This document shows, piece after piece, positions 1 to 8,642 of a DNA stretch of 56,895 bases. Both the position numbers and the translations under genes were made by a program. The stretch is from Streptomyces longispororuber. Lineage in GTDB: Bacteria > Actinomycetota > Actinomycetes > Streptomycetales > Streptomycetaceae. The notes under the pieces are model-generated. The model was given only the letters and a program-made list of their open reading frames with translations. It searched no databases and had not been told where the DNA came from. Within the stretch, counting starts at the first letter, position 1. Each line of letters begins with the position of its first letter. Location of the stretch: contig NZ_BNBT01000041.1 in assembly GCF_014656095.1 (NCBI RefSeq), positions 1-56,895 on the forward strand, in the 5' to 3' direction.

Positions 1-2515
1 GGGCCGCGGAGTAGGGCTGCGGCAGGGCCGCGTAGGCGGCGCGGGCCGCGCCGAAGGACACGGCGGCCTCCTCGGCGCGGCCGTGGCCTGCGGCCAGGAC
101 GCCGCGGCACGCGTCGAGGGCGGCCGCGGCGAGGGGGGCGTCGCGTCCCGCGATGCCGTCGGCCAGTTCCGCGGTGACCCGCTCCGCGTCGGCCAGGCCG
201 CCGTCGTGGACCAGCGCGGCCACGGCCATCGGCGCCAGGTCCCCCGCCCACGCCCAGATGCCCTTGCGGCGGATCCTGGCGATGCCGCGCTCGGCCTCGA
301 CGCGGGCCTCGGTGTGCTCGCCCCGGGCCGCAAGGAGACGGACCATGGCGCCGGAGGCGGCCGCGAGGACGGGCGCCGGGGCGTTGTGGGGTGCCGAGAG
401 CCCGGCCGCGCGCAGCTCCGTGGCGGCCTCGTCCCACTCGCCGCGCGTGGAGGCGAGCAGGCCGAGGACGAGGTGCGCGTCGGCCGCGATGCCCGAGACG
501 CCCTGCACCGCGTCCAGGACGCGCCGGGCCCGCCCCGCGAGCCCCTGCCATCGGCCCTCGTACCAGTCCAGGCGCAGCGCGGTGCCCTCGACGATGCCCG
601 AGAGGAACGCGGCGCCGCACTCGGTGGCCAGCCGCCGCCCGAGCCTGCGGAAGCGGTGGGCCGCGCGGTAGTGGCCGAGGCACGTGGCCGCGTCGGCGAA
701 GTTGCCGCAGGCCCGGGCCACCTGGCGGCGGTCGCCCACGGGCCCGGCGGTGTCGATGAGGTGCTCGGCCTGCTCCCAGACCTCCGGGTCGCCCGCGTAC
801 ATCGCCAGCGCCAGGTGGTTGGCCCGTACGGCGGTGCACACCGACGGGCCGGGCTCCCGGGCCGCGAGCCGTTCGGCCTGCTCGATCCAGTGCTCGTACA
901 CGTGGTAGGGGCGGTCGCCCCACGCCGGCATGGCCAGGGCGGCCATCCCGCGGGCGGCGAGGGCGGGCCGGTAGCGCAGTTCGTGGACCGCGCGCTCGGT
1001 GTCGATGCGGCCCTCCTCGTACCGGCCCGCCTGGTTGTAGAGCAGCAGCCCCAGGTGGAGCCGGATCTCGCCGCGCAGCCCCTCGGGCAGGTCCGGGTCC
1101 TGCACGATGCGGCGCAGCAGGGCCGTGGCCCTGCGGTGGGTGAGGCCGACGACCGCGTCCCGGCTGAGGTCGACCGCGATGCGGGCACAGGTCATGCGCC
1201 CCAGGCGGCCGTCGGACAGCAGCTCCTCCAGGATCTCCACGGCGAGGGTCAGGTCGCCCGTGCCGCGCGCCGAGGCCGCCGCCGCCTCGCCGTAGAGCTG
1301 CCACTGGGTGAGCTCGCCCGCCCGGCGGGCGTGGTGGGCGAGTTGCACCAGGGGCTGGGGTTCCTGTGCCGCCAGGGCCCGCATCGCGCGGTGGTGCAGC
1401 CTGCGCCGGTCGGGTCCCGGCAGGCTCGCGTAGACGGCTTGCTGGGCGAGGGCGTGCCGCAGCCCGTACTGGTCGTCGTCCCACTCGTGCAGGACACCGG
1501 CCAGGAGCGCCTCCCGTACGGCAGCCGCGTCCTGTGGCGACGCGGCCCTGCCCACCGTCCCGCGTACGACGTCGGCGAGGAGCGCCTCGCCGGCGGGGAC
1601 GCGGAGCACGCAGGCGGCGTGCACGGTGGCGGTGGCCATCGGCGAGAGCACGCTCATGCGGTCGGCGATGGCTTCCTGCAGCGCGGTGGGGACCGTCAGC
1701 GCGTCCAGGGCCTCGTGCCCCGCCCGGCCGGTGCCGCGGAGGTCCACCGGCAGCGCGCGGACGACCTCCTCCACCACGAACGGGATGCCCGCGGTGCGCC
1801 GGTGCAGCTCGGCCGCCCACGCCTCGGAGACCTCGGGGGTGCCGGTGAGGGCGGCGCACAGGTCGCGTACGGCACCCACGTCCAGGGGGCCCAGCGCGAG
1901 GGTCACCGCCGTCGTGCCGGGCGGGTGACGGTAGGCGCGCCCCAAGGGCAGGCGGGCGCCGGGCAGTTCCTCGCGGCGGTGGCTGAGGACGACCGACAGC
2001 GCGTCCGGCGGGTCGTCCACCAGGAACCGCAGCAGGTCCCGGGTCCCGTCGTCGGCCCAGTGCAGGTCCTCCACGACCAGCACGGCCGGGCCGGCCGCGT
2101 CGAGCAGCGCGCGCACCGCGCGGAACAGCCGGTGTCCGCGCGCCCGCGGGTCGTGCAGGGGCTCGGGCGCGGGCGGCAGCCGGTCGGCGAGCTCCGGCAG
2201 GTAGGGGCGGAGCGCGCCGCACACCGGGTCGAGCGCGGCGGGCACCGCGTCGGCCAGGTGGCGCAGCAGGTCGAGGACCGGCCCGTACGGGAAGGGCTCG
2301 CGCAGCGGACGGCACCGCCCCACCAGAACGCGGCGGCCCCGCACGGCGGGGTGGCGCAGCGCCTGGTGGATCAGTCGGGTCTTGCCGATGCCGGCCTCTC
2401 CCTCGACGAGGGCCACGGACGGCGGGCGCGCCACCGCGTCCACGAGGGAGCGCAGTTCCTCCGCTCGGCCGATGAGAACGGGCGTTTCCGGGGTGCGCAG
2501 AAGGGAGGCGGTCAT
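1..2515 (-). CDS. Large ATP-binding LuxR/MalT-type transcriptional regulator (partial, C-terminus off the left edge)
   Basis: The frame is open from an ATG at 2515 to the left edge, giving about 838 residues without a stop. Residues 39-46 (GEAGIGKT) form a Walker A loop, and AVLVVEDLHWAD further on is a Walker B with the DLHWAD signature of AAA-type STAND regulators. After the NTPase comes a long Ala/Arg/Leu-rich helical region like the TPR part of MalT/LAL regulators. Members usually carry a C-terminal LuxR helix-turn-helix, which would lie beyond this window. The inducer cannot be inferred. The long plus-strand frame over the same bases is Arg/Gly-rich and without motifs, so the minus strand is the coding one. 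Confidence 0.85.
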   Translation of the reverse strand, partial: MTASLLRTPETPVLIGRAEELRSLVDAVARPPSVALVEGEAGIGKTRLIHQALRHPAVRGRRVLVGRCRPLREPFPYGPVLDLLRHLADAVPAALDPVCGALRPYLPELADRLPPAPEPLHDPRARGHRLFRAVRALLDAAGPAVLVVEDLHWADDGTRDLLRFLVDDPPDALSVVLSHRREELPGARLPLGRAYRHPPGTTAVTLALGPLDVGAVRDLCAALTGTPEVSEAWAAELHRRTAGIPFVVEEVVRALPVDLRGTGRAGHEALDALTVPTALQEAIADRMSVLSPMATATVHAACVLRVPAGEALLADVVRGTVGRAASPQDAAAVREALLAGVLHEWDDDQYGLRHALAQQAVYASLPGPDRRRLHHRAMRALAAQEPQPLVQLAHHARRAGELTQWQLYGEAAAASARGTGDLTLAVEILEELLSDGRLGRMTCARIAVDLSRDAVVGLTHRRATALLRRIVQDPDLPEGLRGEIRLHLGLLLYNQAGRYEEGRIDTERAVHELRYRPALAARGMAALAMPAWGDRPYHVYEHWIEQAERLAAREPGPSVCTAVRANHLALAMYAGDPEVWEQAEHLIDTAGPVGDRRQVARACGNFADAATCLGHYRAAHRFRRLGRRLATECGAAFLSGIVEGTALRLDWYEGRWQGLAGRARRVLDAVQGVSGIAADAHLVLGLLASTRGEWDEAATELRAAGLSAPHNAPAPVLAAASGAMVRLLAARGEHTEARVEAERGIARIRRKGIWAWAGDLAPMAVAALVHDGGLADAERVTAELADGIAGRDAPLAAAALDACRGVLAAGHGRAEEAAVSFGAARAAYAALPQPYSAA

Positions 2516-3192
2516 GAGGGGCTCCGGCCTGTGGGGGTCCGTTGCGCGCACGGGGTGGGCGACGCGTGCGTACCGCGGCGCCAGCGTGAAGTTATGCCTG
2601 GCGAGGGGCGCCTCGCAAGACTGTGGCGGCGGGCCGGTCCGGTGGGCGGCGCGGGGGCGGGGCTCGTGGCAACGGGCCCGGGGCGCGTGTGGCGCAGGGG
2701 TTCGGGCCGGACTACCGGATCCTGCCGGACGAGGCGCTGGATGACCACGGGGCACCCCCGCGGCGCGGAGGGGTGCTCGGCGCGCTCCCCGGCCTGTACT
2801 ACGCCGGGCTGCCCGTCGGCGGCTCCCTGGCACCGGTGGCCGTCGGCGCCGGCGTGGACGACGGTCGGTTCCTCGCCCGCCAGACATACGCCGACCACGT
2901 CCCGCGCCCGGGCTCGGCGGAATCCCTGGTGGTGTCGTGCGGGCCTCGGCGCATCGGCCGCGTGCGCGCCCGTCCCCTCCGCCACCGGGAAGCCCGGTGC
3001 GCGCAAGGCGCGCGGACGCCGCCGTCCTGCGGTACGTTGCCGCTACTTTCACCAGCGCAAAGGCATCGAGGTCGCGGTGGGGCCGGGTGCCGTCGTCGTG
3101 GCCGGCGTGGGACACCTGGCTTAGGCCGGGCGGAGCAGGGCACGCGTGCGCTGTACGTCCCGAACAGCCCCGAAGAGCAAGGACCGTACGCG
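2516..3192. other. 677-bp region without an intact gene
   Basis: This stretch separates the divergent regulator (start 2515) from the SRPBCC gene (start 3193). It holds the promoter side of the regulator near 2516-2620 and a decayed flavoprotein fragment at about 2689-2892, described separately. No start codon with a convincing ribosome binding site opens a plausible complete gene on either strand. Confidence 0.6.
2689..2892 (+). pseudogene. Remnant of an FAD-dependent monooxygenase C-terminus
   Basis: In frame with 2623, about 68 codons read like the C-terminal strand-loop segment of Trk/FMO-type flavin monooxygenases: a GFGPDYR element, then HGAPPRRGGV, then LPGLYYAGLPV, followed by a GAGVDD-like stretch where intact enzymes have GVGRDA. 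The nucleotide-binding GxGxxG motifs of such enzymes are absent upstream and there is no sensible start, so this looks like a decayed fragment. The match is by eye and rests on a short motif string; chance resemblance in GC-rich DNA is possible. Confidence 0.4.
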
Positions 3193-3606
3193 ATGACCGA
3201 GTACGAGCGTTCCCGCACGATGCCCGCCCAGCCCGAGCACGTCTTCGACCAGGCCGCCAACGTCGACCAGCTCGACACCTGGCTGCCGCGGGACCTGCAC
3301 GTGGAGGCCGGGGAGCCGCCGGCCGTCACCGTGCACGACGACCGTGCCGACGAGGACTCCTCGGCCGTGCTGCGCTCCCGGCGCGACCAGATGCGGCTGG
3401 AGTGGGGCACCCGCGACCACGGCGGCTACACCGGCTGGCTGCAGGTCGCCGGCGGGGCCACCGGCACCAGCGAGGTCACCGTGCACCTGTCGTTCTTCGA
3501 CGACAGCCACGACCCGGGCGAGCAGGCCGTGACCGAGGCTCTGGACTCCAGCCTCCGGCGCCTGGAGGAACAGGTGCGGCTGCGCGTCGACAACGCCGCC
3601 GGCTGA
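3193..3606 (+). CDS. SRPBCC (START-like) family protein, 137 aa
   Basis: ATG at 3193 is preceded by an AAGGA ribosome binding site. The protein opens with MTEYERSRTMPAQPEHVFDQAANVDQLDTW..., the usual beta strand and helix start of polyketide cyclase/START-like domains, in which a strand is followed by a helix reading PAxxVFDxAANVDxLxxW. It is short, soluble, with no signal peptide. Ligand and function are unknown; many actinobacterial members are small general-purpose binding proteins. It is followed 37 bp later by the topoisomerase IB gene on the same strand, so the two may be co-transcribed. Confidence 0.75.
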   Translation: MTEYERSRTMPAQPEHVFDQAANVDQLDTWLPRDLHVEAGEPPAVTVHDDRADEDSSAVLRSRRDQMRLEWGTRDHGGYTGWLQVAGGATGTSEVTVHLSFFDDSHDPGEQAVTEALDSSLRRLEEQVRLRVDNAAG

Positions 3607-3643
3607 CCCCGTCCCCGTCCCCCGACCTCGCGAGGAGGCCCGA

Positions 3644-4657
3644 TTGCGTCTTTACCACAGTCGTCCCACCGAGCCGGGTTACACCCGCAAACGGCACGGG
3701 CGCGGCTTCCGGTACCTCGACCCGCAGGGCCGTTCCCTGCGGGACGCCGAGGAGCTGGAGCGCATCAAGGCGCTGGTGATCCCGCCCGCCTGGCGGGACG
3801 TCTGGATCTGCCGCAGGGCGAGCGGGCACCTGCAAGCGGTGGGGACCGACGCCGCCGGGCGGCGCCAGTACCTGTACCACCCGCAGTTCCGCGCCGAGCA
3901 GGAGGAGGCCAAGCACGAGCACGTGCTCGACGTCGCGGAGCGGCTGCCGGAGGTCAGGACCGCCGTGGAGGCGCACCTCAGCGAGCGCGGCCTGAGCCGG
4001 GAGAAGGTGCTCGCCACCGCCGTGCGCCTGCTCGACCTGGGGTTCTTCCGCATCGGCAGCGACCGCTACGTCACCGCGAACGACTCCTACGGCCTGACCA
4101 CCCTGCTGCGCGAGCACACGCGGTGCCGCGGCGGCCAGGTGGTGTTCACCTACACGGCCAAGGGCGGCAAGGAGCGGGTCCAGGCGGTGGCGGACCCCCC
4201 GACGTGCCGTGCCGTCAACGCGCTGCTGCACCGCCGCAGCGGCGGCGATCGGCTGTTCGCGTACTGGGAGCGTCCCGCCTGGCACGAGGTCAGCGGGGCG
4301 GACGTCAACGCCTATCTGAAGGGCCTGGCCGGTCTGGAGATCACCGCCAAGGACTTCCGCACCTGGCACGCCACCGTCATGGCCGCCGTGGCCCTCGCCG
4401 TGTCGCAGCGGGTGGCGCACAGCGAGACCGCCCGTCGCCGCGCCATCAGCCGCGCCGTCAAGGAGGTCGCCGGGTACCTCGGCAACACCCCCGCCGTCTG
4501 CCGCGCCTCGTACATCAACCCCCGGGTCGTCGAGCTGTACGAGGAGGGCGTCACGGCGGCCTCCGCGCTGCCGGACCTGGGCGCCGAGGGCTCGTACGGC
4601 ACTCCGGCGACCCAGGGCGCGGCCGAGCGGGCGGTGCTCCGCATGCTGCGCGGGTGA
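3644..4657 (+). CDS. DNA topoisomerase IB
   Basis: Eukaryote-like type IB topoisomerase of the compact bacterial/poxvirus class, 337 aa, relaxing supercoils through a 3'-phosphotyrosyl intermediate. All catalytic positions are visible: Arg136 in RIGSDRY, Lys173 in TAKGGKE, Arg239 and His242 in KDFRTWHAT, and nucleophile Tyr290 in ASYINP. The start is a TTG at 3644 behind GAGGAGG (3632-3638). It converges on the dialkylglycine decarboxylase gene with only 48 bp between them. Full length for the family; no sign of decay. Confidence 0.93.
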   Translation: MRLYHSRPTEPGYTRKRHGRGFRYLDPQGRSLRDAEELERIKALVIPPAWRDVWICRRASGHLQAVGTDAAGRRQYLYHPQFRAEQEEAKHEHVLDVAERLPEVRTAVEAHLSERGLSREKVLATAVRLLDLGFFRIGSDRYVTANDSYGLTTLLREHTRCRGGQVVFTYTAKGGKERVQAVADPPTCRAVNALLHRRSGGDRLFAYWERPAWHEVSGADVNAYLKGLAGLEITAKDFRTWHATVMAAVALAVSQRVAHSETARRRAISRAVKEVAGYLGNTPAVCRASYINPRVVELYEEGVTAASALPDLGAEGSYGTPATQGAAERAVLRMLRG

Positions 4658-4705
4658 GGCGCCGCCCCGGACCGCCGCGGGTGCCGTCCGGTCGGCCGTA
4701 GGGGG

Positions 4706-6127
4706 TCAGAGGGTCGCCGCGGCCTCGCCGATGGCGGTGTCCAGGATGGACAGGCCCAGGGACAGCTCGTCCTCGGTGGCGGTGAGGGGCGGGGCCATGC
4801 GCAGGACGCCGCCCATGCCGGGGAGCTGGACGATGTTCATGTGCAGGCCGAGTTCGAAGCAGCGCCGGGTGACCAGGGCGCCCAGCTCGTCGGAGCCCTG
4901 CTTGGTCGCGCGGTCGGCGACGAGTTCGAGCCCGGCGAGCAGGCCCCGGCCACGGATGTCCCCGACGACCGCGTGCCGCGCGGCGATGTCGTCCAGGCCC
5001 TGGCGGAGGAACGTACCGAGGGACCGCGCGCGGCGGTCGAGGCCGTCGCGGGCCAGGACGTCGAGGACGGTGTTGCCGACGGCGGCGACGAGCGGGTCGG
5101 AGACGTGCGTGGTGAAGAAGAGGAAGCCGCGGTCGTGGGCCTCCTGCTCGATCTCGGCGCTGGTGACGACCGCGGCGAGGGGCAGTCCCGCCCCGAGCGT
5201 CTTGGACAGGGTGAGGATGTCGGGGACGACGCCATCGCGTTCGAAGGCGTACCACGTGCCCGTGCGGCACAGGCCGGTCTGGGCCTCGTCGAGGATCAGC
5301 AGCATGCCGCGCTCCCGGCACTTGTCGCGCAGGGCGGCGAAGTAGCCGGGCGGCGGTTCGACGATGCCGCCGGAGCTGAGGATCGGTTCGACGAGGCACG
5401 CGGCGAGGCTGCCGGTCGACTGGGCGTCGATCAGGTCGAAGGCGGAGTCGAGCTGGCGGCGCCAGTCCAGGGAGCCGTCGGCCGCGGTGACGTCGGGCCG
5501 GTACGCGTTGGGCACGGGGATGGCGAAGTTGCCGGGCGCGCCCGGACCGTAGCCCTTGCGGCCCGCGCTGTACGTGGCGGACGCGGCGGCCTGGGTCATG
5601 CCGTGCCAGGACCGCGCGAACGAGACGATCTCGTGGCGGCCGGTGACGAGCTTGGCCATCCGGAGCGCGGCCTCGTTCGACTCGGCGCCGGTGGTCAGCA
5701 GCAGCGCCTTCTCCAGCGGTGCGGGCAGGGTGTCGGCCAGGCGGCGGGCGAGGTCGACCACCGGGCGGCTGAGCATGCCGCTGAAGAGGTGGTCGAGGGT
5801 CGCGACCTGCCGCTGGACGGTCTCGACGATCTCCGGGTGGGCGTGGCCGAGGATCGCGCTCATCTGGCCGGAGGTGAAGTCGAGGATCTTCCGGCCCTCG
5901 GCCGTGTACACGAAGCTTCCGGCGGCCCGCTCGATGATCGCGGGGGTGAACGCGCCGCCGTAGCGGACGAGGTGCCGCTCGGCGTCGGACCAGAAGGCCT
6001 CGTCGGACGCCGGGGCAGTGGTCGCCGGGTCGGTGGCCGCCGGGGCGGCGGAGGTCTCCGGCGCGGCAGCGGTGGCGGGTGGCGGCACGGGGACCGTGGA
6101 CGGCCCGGTGGAGGTCGAAGGAGCCAT
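4706..6127 (-). CDS. dgdA: 2,2-dialkylglycine decarboxylase (class III PLP aminotransferase)
   Basis: 473 aa. After an unusual Ala/Pro/Thr-rich N-terminal extension of about 41 residues, the protein follows the Burkholderia DgdA sequence closely from memory: LVRYGG, DFTSGQMSAILGH, LDHLFSGMLSRPVVDLA, TTGAESNEAA, SWHGMT, ILDEAQTG and LSKTLGAGLPLAA. Lys309 is the PLP Schiff-base lysine and Asp280 the pyridine-nitrogen aspartate. The enzyme class decarboxylates 2-aminoisobutyrate-type amino acids and transaminates pyruvate to alanine. The divergent LysR gene matches the dgdA-dgdR arrangement known in Burkholderia. A close class III aminotransferase with another substrate remains possible but the motif agreement argues against it. 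Confidence 0.88.
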   Translation of the reverse strand: MAPSTSTGPSTVPVPPPATAAAPETSAAPAATDPATTAPASDEAFWSDAERHLVRYGGAFTPAIIERAAGSFVYTAEGRKILDFTSGQMSAILGHAHPEIVETVQRQVATLDHLFSGMLSRPVVDLARRLADTLPAPLEKALLLTTGAESNEAALRMAKLVTGRHEIVSFARSWHGMTQAAASATYSAGRKGYGPGAPGNFAIPVPNAYRPDVTAADGSLDWRRQLDSAFDLIDAQSTGSLAACLVEPILSSGGIVEPPPGYFAALRDKCRERGMLLILDEAQTGLCRTGTWYAFERDGVVPDILTLSKTLGAGLPLAAVVTSAEIEQEAHDRGFLFFTTHVSDPLVAAVGNTVLDVLARDGLDRRARSLGTFLRQGLDDIAARHAVVGDIRGRGLLAGLELVADRATKQGSDELGALVTRRCFELGLHMNIVQLPGMGGVLRMAPPLTATEDELSLGLSILDTAIGEAAATL

Positions 6128-6217
6128 GCGGTCGACGGTAGGACGCGCCCGAGCGACACGTCCATCTCACATTTCCGGCTCTCCTGTTCGGCAAACCCGT
6201 ACAACAATGGCGGCGTG
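6128..6217. promoter_or_regulatory. Divergent promoter/operator region dgdA - lysR
   Basis: Only 90 bp separate the two divergent starts, so both promoters and the LysR binding site must overlap here. The bases from about 6163 to 6210 are distinctly AT-richer than the surroundings. TACAAC near 6200 could serve as a -10 for the LysR gene. No clean T-N11-A dyad could be fixed by eye. Confidence 0.45.
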
Positions 6218-7126
6218 ATGAACCCTTGGAGACTGCGGCTGCTGAGCCAGTTGGACACGCTGGGCACGGTGCGGGCGGTGGCCCAGGCCGCCAGCATGAG
6301 CCCGTCGAGCGTGTCCCAGCAGCTCGCCGTCCTCGAAGCCGAGACCCGCACGCGGTTGCTGGAGCGGACGGGCCGCCGGGTGCGGCTGACCTCCGCCGGG
6401 GTGATCCTGGCGCGGCGGGCGCGGGCGCTCCTGGACCACATGGAGAGCGTCGAGGAGGAGCTGCGCGGCTTCGGCGAGGAGCCGGCCGGGCTGGTGCGCC
6501 TCGGCGCCTTCCAGTCCGCGATCCACACGATGGCCGTGCCCGCGGTGACGCGCCTGGCGCGTGAGCACCCGCACCTCGACGTGGAGCTGCTGCAACTGGA
6601 GCCGCACGAGAGCATGCCCGCGCTGCGGGGCGGGGACGCGGACCTCATCATCACGACGACGGACTTCGACGAGCTGCCGCTCGGCCCCGACCTCGACCTG
6701 GTGCCGCTGGCCACGGACCCGGTGCTCCTTGTGGTCCCGCCCGGGCACCCCGTGACGGGGCGCGCCGGCGCCGTGGACCTCGCGGCCTGCGCCGACGAGC
6801 CGTGGGCGTTCGACATGCCGCAGTCGTACATGGCGAACCTCGCGCGGCGCCTGTGCCGGCAGGCCCGGTTCGAGCCGCGCGTGGTGTGCCGGTTCAGCAA
6901 CTACATGATGACGCTCCAGCACGTGGAGGCCGGGCTGTCCATCGCGCTGCTGCCCGGCCTGGCGGTCGACCGCCGCTACCGCGTCGCCACCCGGGAGCTG
7001 GCGACACCCGTGACGCGTACGATCACGGCGGCCGTCCGCCGCGGCTCACCGCCCCGCGCGGCGGTGCGCGTCGTCCTGGACGCGCTGCGCCGCCCTCAGG
7101 ACCTGCCGCTGCCCGGCGCGGAGTGA
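6218..7126 (+). CDS. LysR-family transcriptional regulator, probable regulator of dgdA
   Basis: 302 aa. The N-terminus carries the LysR winged helix: LSQLDTLGTVRAVAQAAS, SPSSVSQQLAVLEAE and TRLLERTGRRVRLTSAG, followed by a linker helix and a type 2 periplasmic-binding-like effector domain (LVRLGAFQSA onward). ATG at 6218 was chosen; an in-frame GTG lies one codon upstream. It is divergent from the dialkylglycine decarboxylase gene, the same arrangement as dgdR/dgdA elsewhere, so control of that gene by its amino-acid substrate is the natural inference. It converges on the deacetylase gene, whose stop lies inside the last codons (overlap about 31 bp, 7096-7126). Confidence 0.88.
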   Translation: MNPWRLRLLSQLDTLGTVRAVAQAASMSPSSVSQQLAVLEAETRTRLLERTGRRVRLTSAGVILARRARALLDHMESVEEELRGFGEEPAGLVRLGAFQSAIHTMAVPAVTRLAREHPHLDVELLQLEPHESMPALRGGDADLIITTTDFDELPLGPDLDLVPLATDPVLLVVPPGHPVTGRAGAVDLAACADEPWAFDMPQSYMANLARRLCRQARFEPRVVCRFSNYMMTLQHVEAGLSIALLPGLAVDRRYRVATRELATPVTRTITAAVRRGSPPRAAVRVVLDALRRPQDLPLPGAE

Positions 7127-7947
7127 GGGCCGGGACCGCCGGAGGGTGTGAGGAGGGTGCGCAGGTCGACGACGCGGTAGCCGCGGGCGCGGAGCGCGTC
7201 GAGGATCGGCCGCAGGGCCAGGGCGTCGATCACCTCGGTGCGGCCCTCGGACGCGCCGACGTGCATCTGGAGGATCGCGCCCGGACGCAGGGCGTCCACC
7301 GCCCGGCGCACCGCGCCGTCCACGGTCATGCCGCCCTCGGTGCCCTTCCACCCGTTGGTGTCGGTGGTGAACTCGATGTCGGCGAAGCCCAGCGCGTTGA
7401 CCTCCTTGATGTGCGCCGGTCTTGTCTCGCCGTAGGGGAACCGGAAGAACGGGGTCAGGGCGTCTCCCGCTCCGGCGGCGCGCAGCGCCCGGTCCGCCGC
7501 CCGGACCTCCCGCCTGCGTCCGGCGGCGGTCAGGTCCTTGAAGTAGGGGTGGCTGTAGGAGTGGTTGCCCAGGCCGTGCCCGGCCGCCGCGACCTTCCGG
7601 ACCGCCCCGGGGAGGCGGTCGGCGAAGTCGCCGGTCAGGAAGTACGTGGCGGGTGTGCGCCGGCGGGCGAGCTCACCGAGGACGCGGTCCAGGCCGGCGT
7701 CGTTCCAGGCCGCGTTGAACGTCACCGCGACCACCCGTTCACGCGTACGGATCACGCGGTTCTCCGAGCCGAACAGCGCCCGCAGCCCGGTGCCGTCGGC
7801 GGGGGCCGCGGGGTGCGGCGTCCGGGCCCGGGCTGCCGCCGCGGTGGCCCCGGCACCGGGCAGCGCGTTCCAGGCGGCGGCGAGCAGTCCGGCGGTCACC
7901 GTACGGCGGGGGACGGGACGGTGGGCGAGGGGGACGTGTGTTTTCAT
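7096..7947 (-). CDS. Secreted polysaccharide deacetylase-like protein (NodB fold, variant motif 1)
   Basis: 283 aa from the ATG at 7947; an ATG six codons upstream (7965) has a better spaced AAGGG and may be the true start. The N-terminus has PRRTVTAGLLAAAW and an Ala-rich stretch, a probable Tat or Sec signal. NodB motifs follow: motif 2 NHSYSHP supplies the two metal-binding histidines, motif 3 FFRFPYG and motif 5 LQMH are present. Motif 1, normally TFDDG, reads TFNAAWND, so the usual catalytic Asp pair is displaced. Likely acts on cell-wall or extracellular glycans if active. The last 31 bp overlap the 3' end of the convergent LysR gene. Confidence 0.8.
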   Translation of the reverse strand: MKTHVPLAHRPVPRRTVTAGLLAAAWNALPGAGATAAAARARTPHPAAPADGTGLRALFGSENRVIRTRERVVAVTFNAAWNDAGLDRVLGELARRRTPATYFLTGDFADRLPGAVRKVAAAGHGLGNHSYSHPYFKDLTAAGRRREVRAADRALRAAGAGDALTPFFRFPYGETRPAHIKEVNALGFADIEFTTDTNGWKGTEGGMTVDGAVRRAVDALRPGAILQMHVGASEGRTEVIDALALRPILDALRARGYRVVDLRTLLTPSGGPGPHSAPGSGRS

Positions 7948-8264
7948 GCCACCGTCATCGGCCATTCGGCACGCGCCCTTGACGAGGGATCCGGCGAACC
8001 CCTGTCCGGGACGGGCCGCGCCGACGGTGTGACCATGGCATATACCGAATGCTCGGCCTGCGCCGGAGAGGAGACGCGGACCTGCGCGAAGCGCCACAAT
8101 GCGTGAGAAGTGTTTCCGGTGTTCCGGCGTCGGTGCCCGTCGTCGGCGCCGGCGGTGAGGGGGGTCGTCGAGGCCGTGGGCAGCGAAGCCACAGGATGGA
8201 CCGTCCTCACCGACCACGCGCCGGACACCGCGCCGCCGGCCGGTTGAGACCGGCGGCGGCTGCG
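7948..8264. other. 317-bp divergent intergenic region
   Basis: It separates the deacetylase (minus) and STAS gene (plus). A relatively AT-rich island at about 8037-8052 contains GGTATATGCC on the minus strand, a possible -10 for the deacetylase. The rest is ordinary GC-rich DNA; the long frame running through it on the plus strand is Arg-rich and not convincing as an N-terminal extension of the STAS protein. Confidence 0.4.
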
Positions 8265-8630
8265 ATGGGTCAGGAATCCGCGCCCCGGCTGGTGGTCCGT
8301 CATGTGCCCGCGGGCCGCTCCGCGGTGCTGATGTGCCTGTCGGGTGAACTGGACCTCGACACCACCGCCCTGCTGCGCGACGAGGTGGTGCTGGTGGCGT
8401 CGCGCCCACGGGACCACCGCGTGCTGCTGCTGGAGCTGTCCGCCCTCACCTACTGCGACAACGCGGGCCTCTACGCCCTGGTGGGCGTCTGCCAGGCGCT
8501 GGAAGCGGTCGGCATCGCGGTCAGCGTCATCGAGACCGGGGTGGTCACCCGCGCGGCCATCGCCCGCGCGGGGCTGGAGGACCGCCTCCCCCTGCGGGAC
8601 CTCGGCGACACGACGACTCTGTCCGCGTGA
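8265..8630 (+). CDS. STAS-domain anti-sigma factor antagonist-like protein, 121 aa
   Basis: Single STAS domain: LMCLSGELDLDTTALLRDEV, then LLLELSALTYCDNAGLYALVGV, which corresponds to the SpoIIAA/RsbV segment where a phosphorylatable Ser/Thr precedes the helix (here Cys-Asp-Asn-Ala). The usual DSSG serine is replaced, so regulation by phosphorylation at that site is doubtful. ATG 8265 was taken because the codons upstream are Arg/Ala-rich and motif-free. No sigma or anti-sigma gene adjoins it. The gene converges on the TetR gene with 12 bp between stops. Confidence 0.75.
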   Translation: MGQESAPRLVVRHVPAGRSAVLMCLSGELDLDTTALLRDEVVLVASRPRDHRVLLLELSALTYCDNAGLYALVGVCQALEAVGIAVSVIETGVVTRAAIARAGLEDRLPLRDLGDTTTLSA

Positions 8631-8642
8631 CCGGCACCGGAG

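Noticed and set aside
83..3124. 1013-aa plus-strand frame
   Set aside because: It is Arg/Gly/Ala-rich, has no motif, and overlaps the minus-strand ATPase regulator with clear Walker motifs; it is a shadow.
8049..8264. N-terminal extension of the STAS protein
   Set aside because: Arg-rich translation with no conservation-like pattern; ATG 8265 begins the domain.
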